DNA of 43,277 nt. Source: VXMO01 sp034422835. GTDB taxonomy: Bacteria; Chloroflexota; Dehalococcoidia; UBA6926. How positions within the stretch are numbered: position 1 is the first letter of the stretch; every line of letters begins with the position of its first letter. The position numbers and the translations under genes were made by a program. Location of the stretch: the NCBI GenBank assembly GCA_034422835.1, contig DAOUJJ010000020.1:1-43277 (forward strand), read 5' to 3'. Shown here piece after piece: positions 8,175 through 16,228 of this stretch. Under the pieces are notes generated by a model. It did not search any database and was not told the origin of the DNA. It saw nothing but the letters and a program-made list of their open reading frames with translations.

Positions 8175-10118
8175 ATGAGTATTGATCTCGCCAAGGTCGC
8201 CCGCGGCCTGCCCACACAGCCCGGCGTTTACATCTTTCGTGACGCGCGCGGCAAACCAATCTACGTTGGCAAGGCCGCCGTCCTCCGCAACCGCGTGCGC
8301 TCCTATTTCGGCTCGGACGCCCTGACGCCGGGAACCAAGGCATTCCAGATCGCTCAGCGTGCTTCTGATCTCGACTGCATTGTCACGACGACCGAGGCGG
8401 AGGCCCTGATCCTTGAGAACACGCTCATCAAGCGCCACAAGCCCCGGTTCAACGTTCGCCTCAAAGACGACAAGACCTACCCCTATCTCAAGATCGACGT
8501 GCGTGAGGAATGGCCGCGTGTGTACATCACACGGCGGATGCAGGACGATGGCGCGCGCTATTTCGGGCCGTATGCCAGCGCATCGAGCGTCCGCAAGACC
8601 CTTGACCTGCTCAACAAGCTGTTCCCCTACCGCTCCTGCACCAAGGAGATCACCGGCACAGACCCGCGTCCGTGCCTTGACTACCACATCAAGCGCTGTC
8701 TCGGCCCCTGCATCGGCGCGGTATCCAATGAGGACTACCGGGAGGTCATCGGGCAGGTTTCCGCGTTCCTGGAGGGCAAGCAGGCCACTATCGCGAAGGA
8801 CATCAAGCGCAAGATGATGGATGCCTCCGACAGCCTTGAATATGAACGCGCGGCATTCTTCCGTGACCAGCTCAACGCCATCAACCGCGTCTCTGCCGAG
8901 CAGAAGGCCGTCTCCACGCATGCCGTTGACGAGGACATCATCGCCATCGCCCGCGCCGGCAACGAGGCATGGGCGGAAGTGTTCTTCGTCCGCGGCGGAC
9001 GGTTGCTGGAGCGCGACAATTTCCTGTTGGACGGCACGCTAGGTGAAACGGACGGCGAGGTTCTTGCCGGATTCATCAAGCAGTTCTATGTGAACAGCCC
9101 CGTTGTGCCGCCGCGCATCCTGACGCAGTCGCCCGTCGCCGACGGCCCAGCGATCACGGAATGGCTTGAGGAGCGACGGGAAGGCCGTAAGGTGCGGCTC
9201 ATCGTTCCGCAGCGCGGCGAGCGCAAGAAGCTCCTTGAGCTCGTTGCTGAAAACGCCCTGCAGGGCCTTGAGGCCCTTCGCATCAAGGTGCTTGCGGATG
9301 AGGCGGCAACGGAGACGGCGCTGGCAGAACTCAAGGAACAGCTCAACCTCCCTGAGCTCCCGCGCCGCATTGAGTGCTATGACATTTCAAACACGCAAGG
9401 AACGAACTCTGTCGCCTCCATGGTTGTGTTCCAGGACGGGCAGCCGCTCAAGGACCACTACCGTCGTTTCAGGATCAAGACGGTGGAAGGGGCCAACGAT
9501 TTCGCGTCACTGCAAGAGGTGATCCGGCGGCGATTCCGCCGCTCCGGCGCGCTTGGCAGCGCCGCCCGTGGCCTTGCATCAACGGCCGAGGATGCCGAGG
9601 AAGTCATCGCGCAATTCAAGTCCGCCCCGTCCCGCAGCAAGGACGATCGCAGCGGCGCGAAAAAGGAAACGGCAGACGGCTCATTCATGACGCTGCCTGA
9701 CCTTGTGCTGATCGATGGCGGAAAAGGACAACTCAATGCCGTCGCTGAGGTGATGCGTGTCGAACTTGGCCTCCACCAGATTCCGCTCGCCTCTTTGGCC
9801 AAGCAGGAAGAGGAGGTCTTCCTGCCGGAGATGGCGGAGTCAATCATGCTGCCGCGGACCTCGCCCGCCCTCTACCTTGTCCAACGTGCCCGCGATGAGG
9901 CTCACAGGTTCGCCATCACGTTCCATCGTGGTGTCCGCCAGAAGAAGGGGATGGAATCGATGCTGGACGCGGTGCCCGGCATCGGCCCGCGCCGCAAGCG
10001 CATGCTCATGCGCCACTTCGGCAGCCTTGACGCCATCCGCGAAGCCACAATCGATGACCTCTCCGCCGCGCCCGGCATGACCAAACGCCTCGCCGAACGC
10101 GTCAAGGAGTACGTGTAA
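8175..10118 (+). CDS. uvrC: Excinuclease ABC subunit C
   Basis: UvrC makes both incisions in nucleotide excision repair. The 647-residue protein has the GIY-YIG domain at the N-terminus (PGVYIFRD ... IYVGKAAVLRNRVRSYF), a four-cysteine segment of the type proposed to bind an Fe-S cluster (SCTKE, RPCLDYHIKRCLGPC), a UVR helix pair (DSLEYERAAFFRDQL), the RNase H-like endonuclease domain (IECYDISNTQG, LVLIDGGKGQL) and a C-terminal helix-hairpin-helix region (VPGIGPRRKR). Between the first part of the nuclease domain and the LIDGGKGQL motif there is a charged low-complexity insert of about 50 residues (near 453-505). The whole gene is intact. Confidence 0.96.
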   Translation: MSIDLAKVARGLPTQPGVYIFRDARGKPIYVGKAAVLRNRVRSYFGSDALTPGTKAFQIAQRASDLDCIVTTTEAEALILENTLIKRHKPRFNVRLKDDKTYPYLKIDVREEWPRVYITRRMQDDGARYFGPYASASSVRKTLDLLNKLFPYRSCTKEITGTDPRPCLDYHIKRCLGPCIGAVSNEDYREVIGQVSAFLEGKQATIAKDIKRKMMDASDSLEYERAAFFRDQLNAINRVSAEQKAVSTHAVDEDIIAIARAGNEAWAEVFFVRGGRLLERDNFLLDGTLGETDGEVLAGFIKQFYVNSPVVPPRILTQSPVADGPAITEWLEERREGRKVRLIVPQRGERKKLLELVAENALQGLEALRIKVLADEAATETALAELKEQLNLPELPRRIECYDISNTQGTNSVASMVVFQDGQPLKDHYRRFRIKTVEGANDFASLQEVIRRRFRRSGALGSAARGLASTAEDAEEVIAQFKSAPSRSKDDRSGAKKETADGSFMTLPDLVLIDGGKGQLNAVAEVMRVELGLHQIPLASLAKQEEEVFLPEMAESIMLPRTSPALYLVQRARDEAHRFAITFHRGVRQKKGMESMLDAVPGIGPRRKRMLMRHFGSLDAIREATIDDLSAAPGMTKRLAERVKEYV

Positions 10119-10218
10119 GCTGCTGCCGCCGCCATCCCGTCCGTCCCATCCAGTAACGTATACTCAATGGGCGGCTGAGGATGGCCGCCACGTTCATTCT
10201 GGGGGAGGGATATTCCAC

Positions 10219-11034
10219 ATGGCTGATTTTGAGACTGTCATCTACGAGGTTGGCGACGACGGAGTCGCGCAAGTCACGCTGAATCGTCCCGAGCGCCGCA
10301 ACGCGCTCAATCCGCAGCTGCTCCACGAACTCGAAGAAGTCTTCGATGCCGTGGAAAGCGACGACAACGTGCGCATCGGTGTTATCACCGGTGCAGGACC
10401 GGCATTCTGCGCTGGCTATGACCTCACCCCGAACCAGGAGAGGCCGACCTACAGCGCGACGGAGCGCTGGGAGCACACCCACTGGCAGGCCATTCTCGTC
10501 TCGCGTCCGTGGTACTCGCGTGTGCCGTGGATCGCGGCGGTGGACGGCCCGGCAGCCGCGGCGGGCAATGTGCTAGCCATGAGTTGTGACCTGATCGTCG
10601 CGTCCGAGCGGGCGCAGTTCGGGGAGCCTGAGATTCGCCATGTGGCGCACTCGCCCCATGTTCTGCTGCCGTTCATCACGAGCAACCGCCACCTGAGGGA
10701 GTTCTACTACACTGGCGATTTCATCGACGTGGAAACGGCTGAGAAGTGGGATCTGGTCAATAAGGTTGTTCCGGCAGGAGAGGCACTGAACGAGGCGATG
10801 GCTATGGCGCGCCGCATCGCGCAGGTGCCGCCGTTCGCCCTCCAGATGATGAAGCGCTCCATCACAGCCGTCTATGACGCGCAGGGCTTCAAGAAGGGGC
10901 AGGACGATCACCTCATGCTGCGCATGATTGAGTCGCTCACCCCGGATGTTCCCGAGCGGGAGCACCTCGGTAATGTCCGCGTTGAGCAGGGCATGAGAGC
11001 GTTCCTCGATGCGCGTGACGGCCCGTTCCGCTAG
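10219..11034 (+). CDS. Enoyl-CoA hydratase/isomerase family protein
   Basis: A 271-residue crotonase-fold protein. The N-terminal VTLNRPERRNALNPQL segment, the first oxyanion-hole motif AFCAGYDL (about residue 63) and the second, DGPAAAAGNVLAMSCDLIVA (about 112-131), are typical. The following region reads GEPEIRHVAHSPHVLLPF rather than the usual G-G-T-Q-R-L-P of hydratases, so the catalytic glutamate pattern is not standard and the reaction could be isomerisation or another CoA-ester conversion. GGGAGGG lies 9-10 nt upstream of the ATG. It is followed by a Nudix gene and a second, clearly related crotonase-family gene on the same strand, which points to a small CoA-ester or acyl-degradation unit. 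Confidence 0.88.
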   Translation: MADFETVIYEVGDDGVAQVTLNRPERRNALNPQLLHELEEVFDAVESDDNVRIGVITGAGPAFCAGYDLTPNQERPTYSATERWEHTHWQAILVSRPWYSRVPWIAAVDGPAAAAGNVLAMSCDLIVASERAQFGEPEIRHVAHSPHVLLPFITSNRHLREFYYTGDFIDVETAEKWDLVNKVVPAGEALNEAMAMARRIAQVPPFALQMMKRSITAVYDAQGFKKGQDDHLMLRMIESLTPDVPEREHLGNVRVEQGMRAFLDARDGPFR

Positions 11035-11081
11035 GGCATAAACGTATCCGGGACGAATTGGCTCAGTCGTGAGGCTGACGG

Positions 11082-11636
11082 ATGGCCGATAACCAGCAGG
11101 ACAGTCACCCGCCCATCATGCACGGGCATGGCAAGCCGCAATTCTGCCTGAACTGCGGTGACAAGCTCGCTGAGCGTGAGATTGACGGCGCAATGCGTCT
11201 TGCGTGCGATTCCTGCGGCTACGTCCACTACATGGATCCCAAGGTTGCCGTCGGCGTGCTGATCGGCGACGAACACGGTCGGGTGCTCCTCATGCAGCGA
11301 GCCCACCATCCCCGCAAGGACCTCTGGTCATACCCGGCGGGATTCGTCGATGCCGGTGAAAAAGTTGAAGACGCCGCGATCCGTGAGACGCAGGAAGAGG
11401 TCGGCGTCACCGTCGAACTGGACGGTTTGCTGGGAATCCACTCAGAGACGGGCAACCGTGTGATTCTCGTCGTGTATCGGGGTCACATCGTGGAGGGGGA
11501 GCCGCGCCCCGGTGACGAGAGCCTGGCCGTCGACTATTTCCCGGCTGACGCGCTGCCCGATCTCGCTTTCGACCGGGACCGCGGCATCATTCACGATTGG
11601 CACGGGAGATTCGCTGCGAACCCCGCGCCGCGCTGA
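11082..11636 (+). CDS. Nudix hydrolase with zinc ribbon
   Basis: This 184-residue protein has an N-terminal zinc ribbon (C22-x2-C25 ... C42-x2-C45) and a Nudix domain. The Nudix box is complete: G87, E93, R101-E102, E105-E106 and G108. Zinc ribbon plus Nudix is the layout seen in NudC-like NADH pyrophosphatases and in small ADP-ribose or CoA-type pyrophosphatases. It lacks the long N-terminal domain of NudC. The start has GAGG 7 nt upstream. Its place between two enoyl-CoA hydratase genes hints at cleavage of a CoA or nucleotide metabolite, but the substrate cannot be read from sequence. Confidence 0.9.
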   Translation: MADNQQDSHPPIMHGHGKPQFCLNCGDKLAEREIDGAMRLACDSCGYVHYMDPKVAVGVLIGDEHGRVLLMQRAHHPRKDLWSYPAGFVDAGEKVEDAAIRETQEEVGVTVELDGLLGIHSETGNRVILVVYRGHIVEGEPRPGDESLAVDYFPADALPDLAFDRDRGIIHDWHGRFAANPAPR

Positions 11637-11697
11637 CAGACAATAAGTGAACGTGAGAGGATTGGGAGAGACCGGGGGATAAAGAAGGAGGGAAGAG

Positions 11698-12588
11698 ATG
11701 GCGGACTACGAGAACATCATCTATGAACTGCGTGAGGCAGCCGGCGGCAACGTCGCCTACATCACGCTGAACCGCCCTGAGAGGCTGAACGCGCTGAGTC
11801 GCGGCCTGCTCGCAGACCTCGGTGGCGCGCTGGAGGAGGCGGACAAGGACGAGACCGTCAGGTGCATCGTCATCAAGGGCGCGGGCCGGGCATTCTCCGC
11901 GGGCTACGACATGAACGTCCAGTCAGAGGGCAACCTGCCGCGTGACGCGCTGGCCATGATTACCGGCGACCATCCCACGACGATGTATCGCCGCTGGATC
12001 TGGAACAACCGCAAGCCGGTCATCGCGCAGTGCCATTCGTTCAGCTTGGCCGGCGGCGGCCAGCTGGCTTGCCACTGCGACATCACGATCGCGGCTGACG
12101 ATGCGCTGTTCGGCTACCCGCCCGCGCGCTACGCCAGCGTTGCGACCTACATGATCTGGCCGGAACTGGTTGGCATGAAGAAGATGAAGCAGCTCGCCTT
12201 CACCGGCAACATGATGGACGCGCAGGAAGCGCTGCGTGTCGGCCTGGTGAGCGAGGTTGTCGCGCGAGATGAACTTGACGATCATGTCTGGACGCTCGCC
12301 AACACCATCTCCAAGCTGCCGCCGGCATCCACGGAACTCAACAAGCGCGCCATCAACTACTACTACGAGTCGCAGGGCATGTTCCAGGCGTACGAGTACG
12401 CCGAGAACCTGATGTACGTGTCCTACGCATCCTCGCCGGAGGACCTGCCAAAGGGCCTGCAGGACGTGGATCGCGTCACGGCGGAGCAGGGGATGCGCGC
12501 CGGGTTCCAATACATGAACGACGCGTTCACCGACGAGGACCAGGCCATCGCCGCCGAGCAGATGGCACGTCCGAGCCGCGCGCCATAG
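11698..12588 (+). CDS. Enoyl-CoA hydratase/isomerase family protein (second paralogue)
   Basis: A 296-residue crotonase-fold protein, similar at its start to the protein at 10219-11034. Motifs: ITLNRPERLNALSRGL, the oxyanion-hole segments AFSAGYDMN and SFSLAGGGQLACHCDITIA, and a long helical C-terminus. The usual hydratase glutamate region is replaced by PPARYASVATYMIWPELVG, so the exact reaction is uncertain. A strong ribosome-binding site, AAGGAGGG, precedes the ATG. It ends a three-gene group with the Nudix and first crotonase genes. Confidence 0.88.
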   Translation: MADYENIIYELREAAGGNVAYITLNRPERLNALSRGLLADLGGALEEADKDETVRCIVIKGAGRAFSAGYDMNVQSEGNLPRDALAMITGDHPTTMYRRWIWNNRKPVIAQCHSFSLAGGGQLACHCDITIAADDALFGYPPARYASVATYMIWPELVGMKKMKQLAFTGNMMDAQEALRVGLVSEVVARDELDDHVWTLANTISKLPPASTELNKRAINYYYESQGMFQAYEYAENLMYVSYASSPEDLPKGLQDVDRVTAEQGMRAGFQYMNDAFTDEDQAIAAEQMARPSRAP

Positions 12589-12608
12589 CGTGTCGTCTAT
12601 CCAAAAGC

Positions 12609-12644
12609 TCTCTCCCCCCATGTGGGGGAGGGCTGGGGTGGGGG
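12609..12644. repeat. Dispersed hairpin repeat, family E, copy 1
   Basis: A C-run/G-run hairpin (CTCCCCC around ATGT with GGGGGAG) followed by a G-rich tail GGCTGGGGTGGGGG. Related elements occur at 38772-38810 and, in weaker form, at 23465-23492. It lies just after the second crotonase gene and may also help end transcription. The rest of the gap to 12827 shows no gene. Confidence 0.6.
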
Positions 12645-12827
12645 CCGTGCTCCCACCCATGACGCTCACGCCTGCCGTGTGCTACATTGGGCGAACCGGG
12701 CGGTGCGCCGCGTCACGGCCATAACCCGGCGGGTGGGGTAGGTGAAGAGTACTCGTTTCGCGCGCCCCTGAAGAGACTAGTGATACATCGTCGTGCGCTG
12801 CACTGACGCTAAGGGAGGGAAATTGGC

Positions 12828-13841
12828 ATGAAGGCACTCGTCTTTGATGAGTACGGCGGCCCGGAAGTCCTCCAGTGGAAGGACATTGACGACCCCAAGC
12901 CCGGGCCGAATGACGTCGTGATTGAAGTTAAGGCTACGGCCATCAACTACAACGATGTCTGGGGACGCCGCGGAGCGCCCATGGAAGTGGCTCTGCCACA
13001 CATCTCCGGCAGCGATGCCTCCGGGGTTGTCGTTGACAAAGGCGGTGAGGTCACGTCGCATTCTATTGGCGATGAGGTTGTCGTCCACTGCGGCCGCCCG
13101 GCTTTCAATAATCGCACCGGACAGGAGTGCAACATCTGGGGATATGACTGGCCCGCGCTTGACGGCGCGCACGGCCAGTATGTGAGGGTGCCGGCGGAGA
13201 ACGCCGTTCCCAAGCCCACCAACCTCACGCATGAAGAGGCCGCCTCATTCCCGCTTGTTCTCGTCACCACGTGGCGCAAGCTGGTTGAGAAGTCCAACAT
13301 CAAGCCCGGCGACCATGTCCTGATCTGGGGCGCGGCCGGCGGTCTTGGAGTCATGGCCATCCAGATTGCACGGCTGTTCAGGGCGCATCCCATCGCTGTC
13401 GCATCCAGCGATGAGAAACTGGAGTTGTGCAAGGATCTCGGCGCGGAGTACCTGATCAACCGCAAGACGCAGGATGTCCGGCAAGAGATGCGCAACATTG
13501 TGGGGCGGCGCGGCGCAGAGATTGTTTTTGAACACCCCGGGCAGGCGACCATGGGCCTCAGCATCCAGCTCGCCAGTTGGGGCGGCACCGTGGTCACCAG
13601 CGGAGCCACCAGCGGCTACGACGCCAACATTGACCTCCGCCACATCTTCTTCCGACAGGTCAAGCTGGTTGGTTCCACCCTGGGTACGGTCCACCAGTTG
13701 CAGGACGCGCTGGACCAGGTGCAGGCGGGTCACATCAAGCCGGTCATCGACCGCGTCCTGCCCATGAAGGACGCAGGCGAGGGCCAGGTCCTGCTTGAGA
13801 CCGAGGCTGTGGCGGGCAAGGTTGTCCTTGTTCCCAGCTAG
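12828..13841 (+). CDS. Crotonyl-CoA reductase-like medium-chain dehydrogenase
   Basis: This 337-residue protein is a medium-chain dehydrogenase/reductase with an N-terminal GroES-like domain and an NAD(P)-binding domain marked by VLIWGAAGGLGVMAIQIA (164-181). The segments NIWGYDWPALDGAHGQYV, LIWGAAGGLG and PIAVASSDEKLELCKDLGA resemble crotonyl-CoA carboxylase/reductases more than simple quinone oxidoreductases, but it is shorter than those enzymes (about 420-450). Zinc-binding cysteines of alcohol dehydrogenases are not evident. GGGAGGG lies 8 nt upstream of the ATG. With the crotonases upstream it fits reduction of an unsaturated acyl-CoA or a related compound; this is inference. Confidence 0.8.
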   Translation: MKALVFDEYGGPEVLQWKDIDDPKPGPNDVVIEVKATAINYNDVWGRRGAPMEVALPHISGSDASGVVVDKGGEVTSHSIGDEVVVHCGRPAFNNRTGQECNIWGYDWPALDGAHGQYVRVPAENAVPKPTNLTHEEAASFPLVLVTTWRKLVEKSNIKPGDHVLIWGAAGGLGVMAIQIARLFRAHPIAVASSDEKLELCKDLGAEYLINRKTQDVRQEMRNIVGRRGAEIVFEHPGQATMGLSIQLASWGGTVVTSGATSGYDANIDLRHIFFRQVKLVGSTLGTVHQLQDALDQVQAGHIKPVIDRVLPMKDAGEGQVLLETEAVAGKVVLVPS

Positions 13842-13865
13842 ACCTCGAAATACCGTTCGCGAATA

Positions 13866-13896
13866 GGGGCGCCCGCAAAGGGCGCCCCTTTCATTT
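13866..13896 (+). terminator. Rho-independent terminator after the dehydrogenase gene
   Basis: A perfect 9-bp stem, GGGGCGCCC (13866-13874) and GGGCGCCCC (13880-13888), encloses the loop GCAAA and is followed by a T-rich run TTTCATTT. It lies 25 nt after the stop codon. Confidence 0.8.
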
Positions 13897-13929
13897 CCCT
13901 CGCATGGACGAGAATGAGAAACTGGGCGC

Positions 13930-14670
13930 ATGAGCCCCCCGGATAAACTCACGCGCGCCATCGTCCTGATTGATGGCCTTGACCCGCGTGCCGTCCTGCC
14001 CGCAACGGGCCCCCACCCGGCGTTTAGAGACGTGAACGGCACGCCTGCCGCAGACGCGCTTCTCCGGCATCTCGTGGAGCAGGGGATAACCGACGTGTGG
14101 CTCGTCTCGCGTGCTCTGCCCGGCATGGTCGTTCACTACTTTGGCGACGGAAGCCGTTGGGGAGTCAGGGCAACACACGTCCGGCAGGACGGCCCGCCCG
14201 GCTCAGGCGGCGCGCTCATGGCTGCCCGCCATCACATAACGGAATCAACTCTCGTCATTGACGGCGCGCTTGTCACAGACCTTCAACTTACTCCTATGTT
14301 TGACGCGCACCGCTCCGCGGACACCGATGTCACCATGTGCCTGGCTAGCGAAATTAAGGAAACGGCGGGGCTGCCCCGCGCGCAAGCGGATTCCTCCTCA
14401 GGTTTCGTACAACAGATTCTGACTGATCCACCGTTCCCGGCCGACCCGAAAATCCTTGTCGGAGTCGGTGTCTACATCATCGAACCGGAGGCAGTGGAAC
14501 CGCTGCAGAAGGCAGGAGCGAACGCGGATTGGGTGACGGATGTCCTTCCCGCCCTGGCCCCGCAGAATCGCATCCGGGGATGGCAGGCGGACGCGGACAC
14601 CCGGTTCGATCTTCCACGCCGCGTCCGCGTGATGCATTCCCAGGCCGGCCGCGCTCTTCCTGCGGTCTGA
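13930..14670 (+). CDS. Degenerate sugar-phosphate nucleotidyltransferase-like protein
   Basis: The 246-residue product has the overall pattern of the NTP_transferase family (glucose-1-P thymidylyltransferase, mannose-1-P guanylyltransferase): a hydrophobic first strand, LVEQGITDVWLVS, the YFGDGSRWGV signature (70-79), GSGGALMAAR (91-100) and GVGVYIIEPEAVEPL late. The nucleotide-binding loop G-G-x-G-T-R-L is replaced by DGLDPRAVLPA (15-25), the conserved P-K pair is absent, and the GD that binds metal is GA in VIDGALVTDL. It is therefore probably catalytically dead, or has a changed function. The gene lies between a terminator and a strong promoter, so it is likely monocistronic. No Shine-Dalgarno sequence is obvious. 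Confidence 0.65.
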   Translation: MSPPDKLTRAIVLIDGLDPRAVLPATGPHPAFRDVNGTPAADALLRHLVEQGITDVWLVSRALPGMVVHYFGDGSRWGVRATHVRQDGPPGSGGALMAARHHITESTLVIDGALVTDLQLTPMFDAHRSADTDVTMCLASEIKETAGLPRAQADSSSGFVQQILTDPPFPADPKILVGVGVYIIEPEAVEPLQKAGANADWVTDVLPALAPQNRIRGWQADADTRFDLPRRVRVMHSQAGRALPAV

Positions 14671-14682
14671 ACGTCTGAGCGA

Positions 14683-14711
14683 TTGACCAGAGCCGCAAAC
14701 GGGCTTATAAT
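14683..14711 (+). promoter_or_regulatory. Sigma-70 type promoter for the surface protein gene
   Basis: TTGACC (14683-14688) and TATAAT (14706-14711) are separated by exactly 17 bases. This is the best consensus promoter in the window. It starts 13 bases after the stop of the preceding gene. Confidence 0.8.
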
Positions 14712-14722
14712 TCAAACTCGGT

Positions 14723-14772
14723 TCAAAACAAATTCTCGTTTTGTTTTGAGTATGGTGACCCTTCGAGGGTCA
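14723..14772 (+). promoter_or_regulatory. Structured 5' leader with two hairpins
   Basis: The transcript leader can form a 10-bp stem, TCAAAACAAA (14723-14732) with TTTGTTTTGA (14740-14749), then a second hairpin, TGACCC (14756-14761) with GGGTCA (14767-14772) around TTCGA. I do not recognise a known riboswitch. The pair could stabilise the mRNA or control its expression. Confidence 0.5.
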
Positions 14773-14836
14773 AAGCGCGGGATACGGGAGCGGTTGAGAT
14801 AGTGGGCTGCTAATGCCCAAAGAGGAGTGGTGTGTC

Positions 14837-15607
14837 ATGCCATGGACGCATGCGGGCGTGAGCAGACGCCTGAAGTTGCTCGGCGTGCTGGGAATCGTTG
14901 GTGGACTGCTGTTGGCCTCCATTACCGTCGCCCTGGCGCAAGAGACCCCGGCGGGCGAGGAAAACAGCGTCAGCGCTGATTTTGCATATGACGCAGGGGT
15001 CACCCTGAACATCCCGGGTACATTCTTCCCCGGGTTTGATGCGGCGGGGTCTCTCATGGTTCAGCCTCGCGCGCTGCAAGTGGACGGCAATGAGATGCCG
15101 TCGGGCTCCATCACGATTGAGCCGCTTCAGCTGGAAGAAAGCCAGACGATGCCCACGCTGATTGCGCCCAATCCGAGCAAGCCGAGCGGCAGCACGGCAG
15201 AATACCTGCGCCGCGCCGTTAAGGTGTCCGTCAGCATTGACGGTGCGGATGCGAGCGAAACAGCCCGCTTCAACCCCACCATGATGCTCAATCTGGACCT
15301 GACGGATGCCGAATGGGAAGAGGCAGATAATGACCCGGACGCGTTCGTCGTTCGCGCCTGGGATGCCGGCAGGAATATGTGGTTGACCGTCGAAACTTCC
15401 ACCAACCCGTTCGATATGGTCGTTACGGCCAAGGTCGCCCGGGCGGGTCAGTTCGCCCTGTTCAGGGAGGAGCCGCCGCCGCCCATCCAGGGTGGAGATG
15501 TTTCACTGAGCTCCATGACCCTGCTGTTCATCGCCATGCTTGGATTCGCCCTGGCCGGTACCGGCGTCATGCTGGCGCGCGGCACCTTGGGTCGGCGCAT
15601 CCGATAA
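14837..15607 (+). CDS. Secreted, C-terminally membrane-anchored surface protein
   Basis: I do not recognise the family. From ATG 14837 the protein has 256 residues: a signal peptide (basic VSRRLK, then a hydrophobic stretch ending near ALAQE), a beta-rich extracellular body of about 190 residues, and a C-terminal transmembrane helix (SMTLLFIAMLGFALAGTGVML) followed by a basic stop-transfer tail (GRRIR). An in-frame ATG at 14813 would add eight residues, but AGAGGAG at 14821-14827 is placed correctly for 14837. The gene has its own consensus promoter and structured leader, which suggests high expression. The layout is like that of a monoderm surface protein anchored by its C-terminus. Confidence 0.75.
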   Translation: MPWTHAGVSRRLKLLGVLGIVGGLLLASITVALAQETPAGEENSVSADFAYDAGVTLNIPGTFFPGFDAAGSLMVQPRALQVDGNEMPSGSITIEPLQLEESQTMPTLIAPNPSKPSGSTAEYLRRAVKVSVSIDGADASETARFNPTMMLNLDLTDAEWEEADNDPDAFVVRAWDAGRNMWLTVETSTNPFDMVVTAKVARAGQFALFREEPPPPIQGGDVSLSSMTLLFIAMLGFALAGTGVMLARGTLGRRIR

Positions 15608-15634
15608 GTTCCTAAACACAGGACATAAGGACCC

Positions 15635-15672
15635 ACGGGGCGTGGAGGGCCACCCGGCCCGCCGCGCCCCGT
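15635..15672 (+). terminator. Long GC-rich hairpin after the surface protein gene
   Basis: ACGGGGCG (15635-15642) pairs with CGCCCCGT (15665-15672), and an inner stem GGGCC/GGCCC (15647-15651 and 15656-15660) sits inside. There is no T-run after it, so it may be a terminator without a U-tract or an mRNA-stabilising hairpin. Confidence 0.45.
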
Positions 15673-15677
15673 TCCGC

Positions 15678-15683
15678 TATTGT
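15678..15683 (+). promoter_or_regulatory. Putative -10 box of a leaderless dut promoter
   Basis: TATTGT ends exactly 6 nt before the GTG start of dut. The same spacing is seen before the PaREP1-like, hpt and sulfite-oxidase-like genes. The hexamer is only a moderate match and no -35 box is clear. Confidence 0.35.
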
Positions 15684-15689
15684 GGATAG

Positions 15690-16142
15690 GTGCAAACCGA
15701 TCCCACCGCAGTCATTCGTGTCGCCCTGCTCCGCGAGGGCGCGCGCCTGCCGTTCCGCGCTACACCCGGCTCAACGGGCTTTGACGTCTATGCCTGCCTC
15801 TGGGATGGAGAAGAAGAGATCGCCGTTGGCCCTGACCCGGTACGGATTCCAACCGGCATCGCCCTTGAATTTCCTCCAACTCTGGATGTCCAGGTTCGCC
15901 CACGCTCCGGCCTCAGCAGCAGGGGAGTGATGAGCACGGTCGGGACCATCGACAGCGACTATCGAGGAGAGGTCTTCATCACCATGTACACCGTGGGGAA
16001 CCGACCGCCTCATGCCGTGCGTAATGGCGACAGGATCGCGCAGATGGTTGTCGGAATCCGCGCCGACGTTTCACTGGAAATCGCGGAAAGCCTAGGGGAG
16101 ACTGAGCGTGGCGGCGGCGGACACGGCTCTACCGGCGGCTAA
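15690..16142 (+). CDS. dut: Deoxyuridine 5'-triphosphate nucleotidohydrolase
   Basis: dUTPase hydrolyses dUTP to dUMP and pyrophosphate, keeping uracil out of DNA and supplying dUMP for thymidylate synthesis. All five trimeric dUTPase motifs are present in 150 residues: GFDVYA (30-35), PRSGLSSRG (71-79), VGTIDSDYRGEV (84-95, with catalytic D88), RNGDRIAQMV (111-120) and the glycine-rich C-terminal arm RGGGGHGSTGG. The start is GTG 15690. No Shine-Dalgarno sequence precedes it; TATTGT lies 6 nt upstream as a possible -10 box of a leaderless promoter. Confidence 0.95.
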   Translation: MQTDPTAVIRVALLREGARLPFRATPGSTGFDVYACLWDGEEEIAVGPDPVRIPTGIALEFPPTLDVQVRPRSGLSSRGVMSTVGTIDSDYRGEVFITMYTVGNRPPHAVRNGDRIAQMVVGIRADVSLEIAESLGETERGGGGHGSTGG

Positions 16143-16199
16143 TCCCCCCCCCACCGCTCATGCTAGTTCCCACCGCTCATCCTGAGCCCCACCGGTCAT

Positions 16200-16218
16200 C
16201 CTGAGCTTGTCGAAGGAC
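16200..16218. repeat. Dispersed short repeat, family A, copy 2
   Basis: CCTGAGCTTGTCGAAGGAC differs from the copy at 4802-4820 at two positions. It lies in the short gap between dut and the end of the rhodanese gene. The preceding bases 16155-16199 contain three imperfect CACCG-TCAT units. Confidence 0.75.
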
Positions 16219-16228
16219 ATAAGCGCCC

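Noticed and set aside
14712..14812. Known riboswitch in the surface protein leader
   Set aside because: The two hairpins do not match any riboswitch consensus I can recall, such as c-di-GMP, SAM, TPP or cobalamin.
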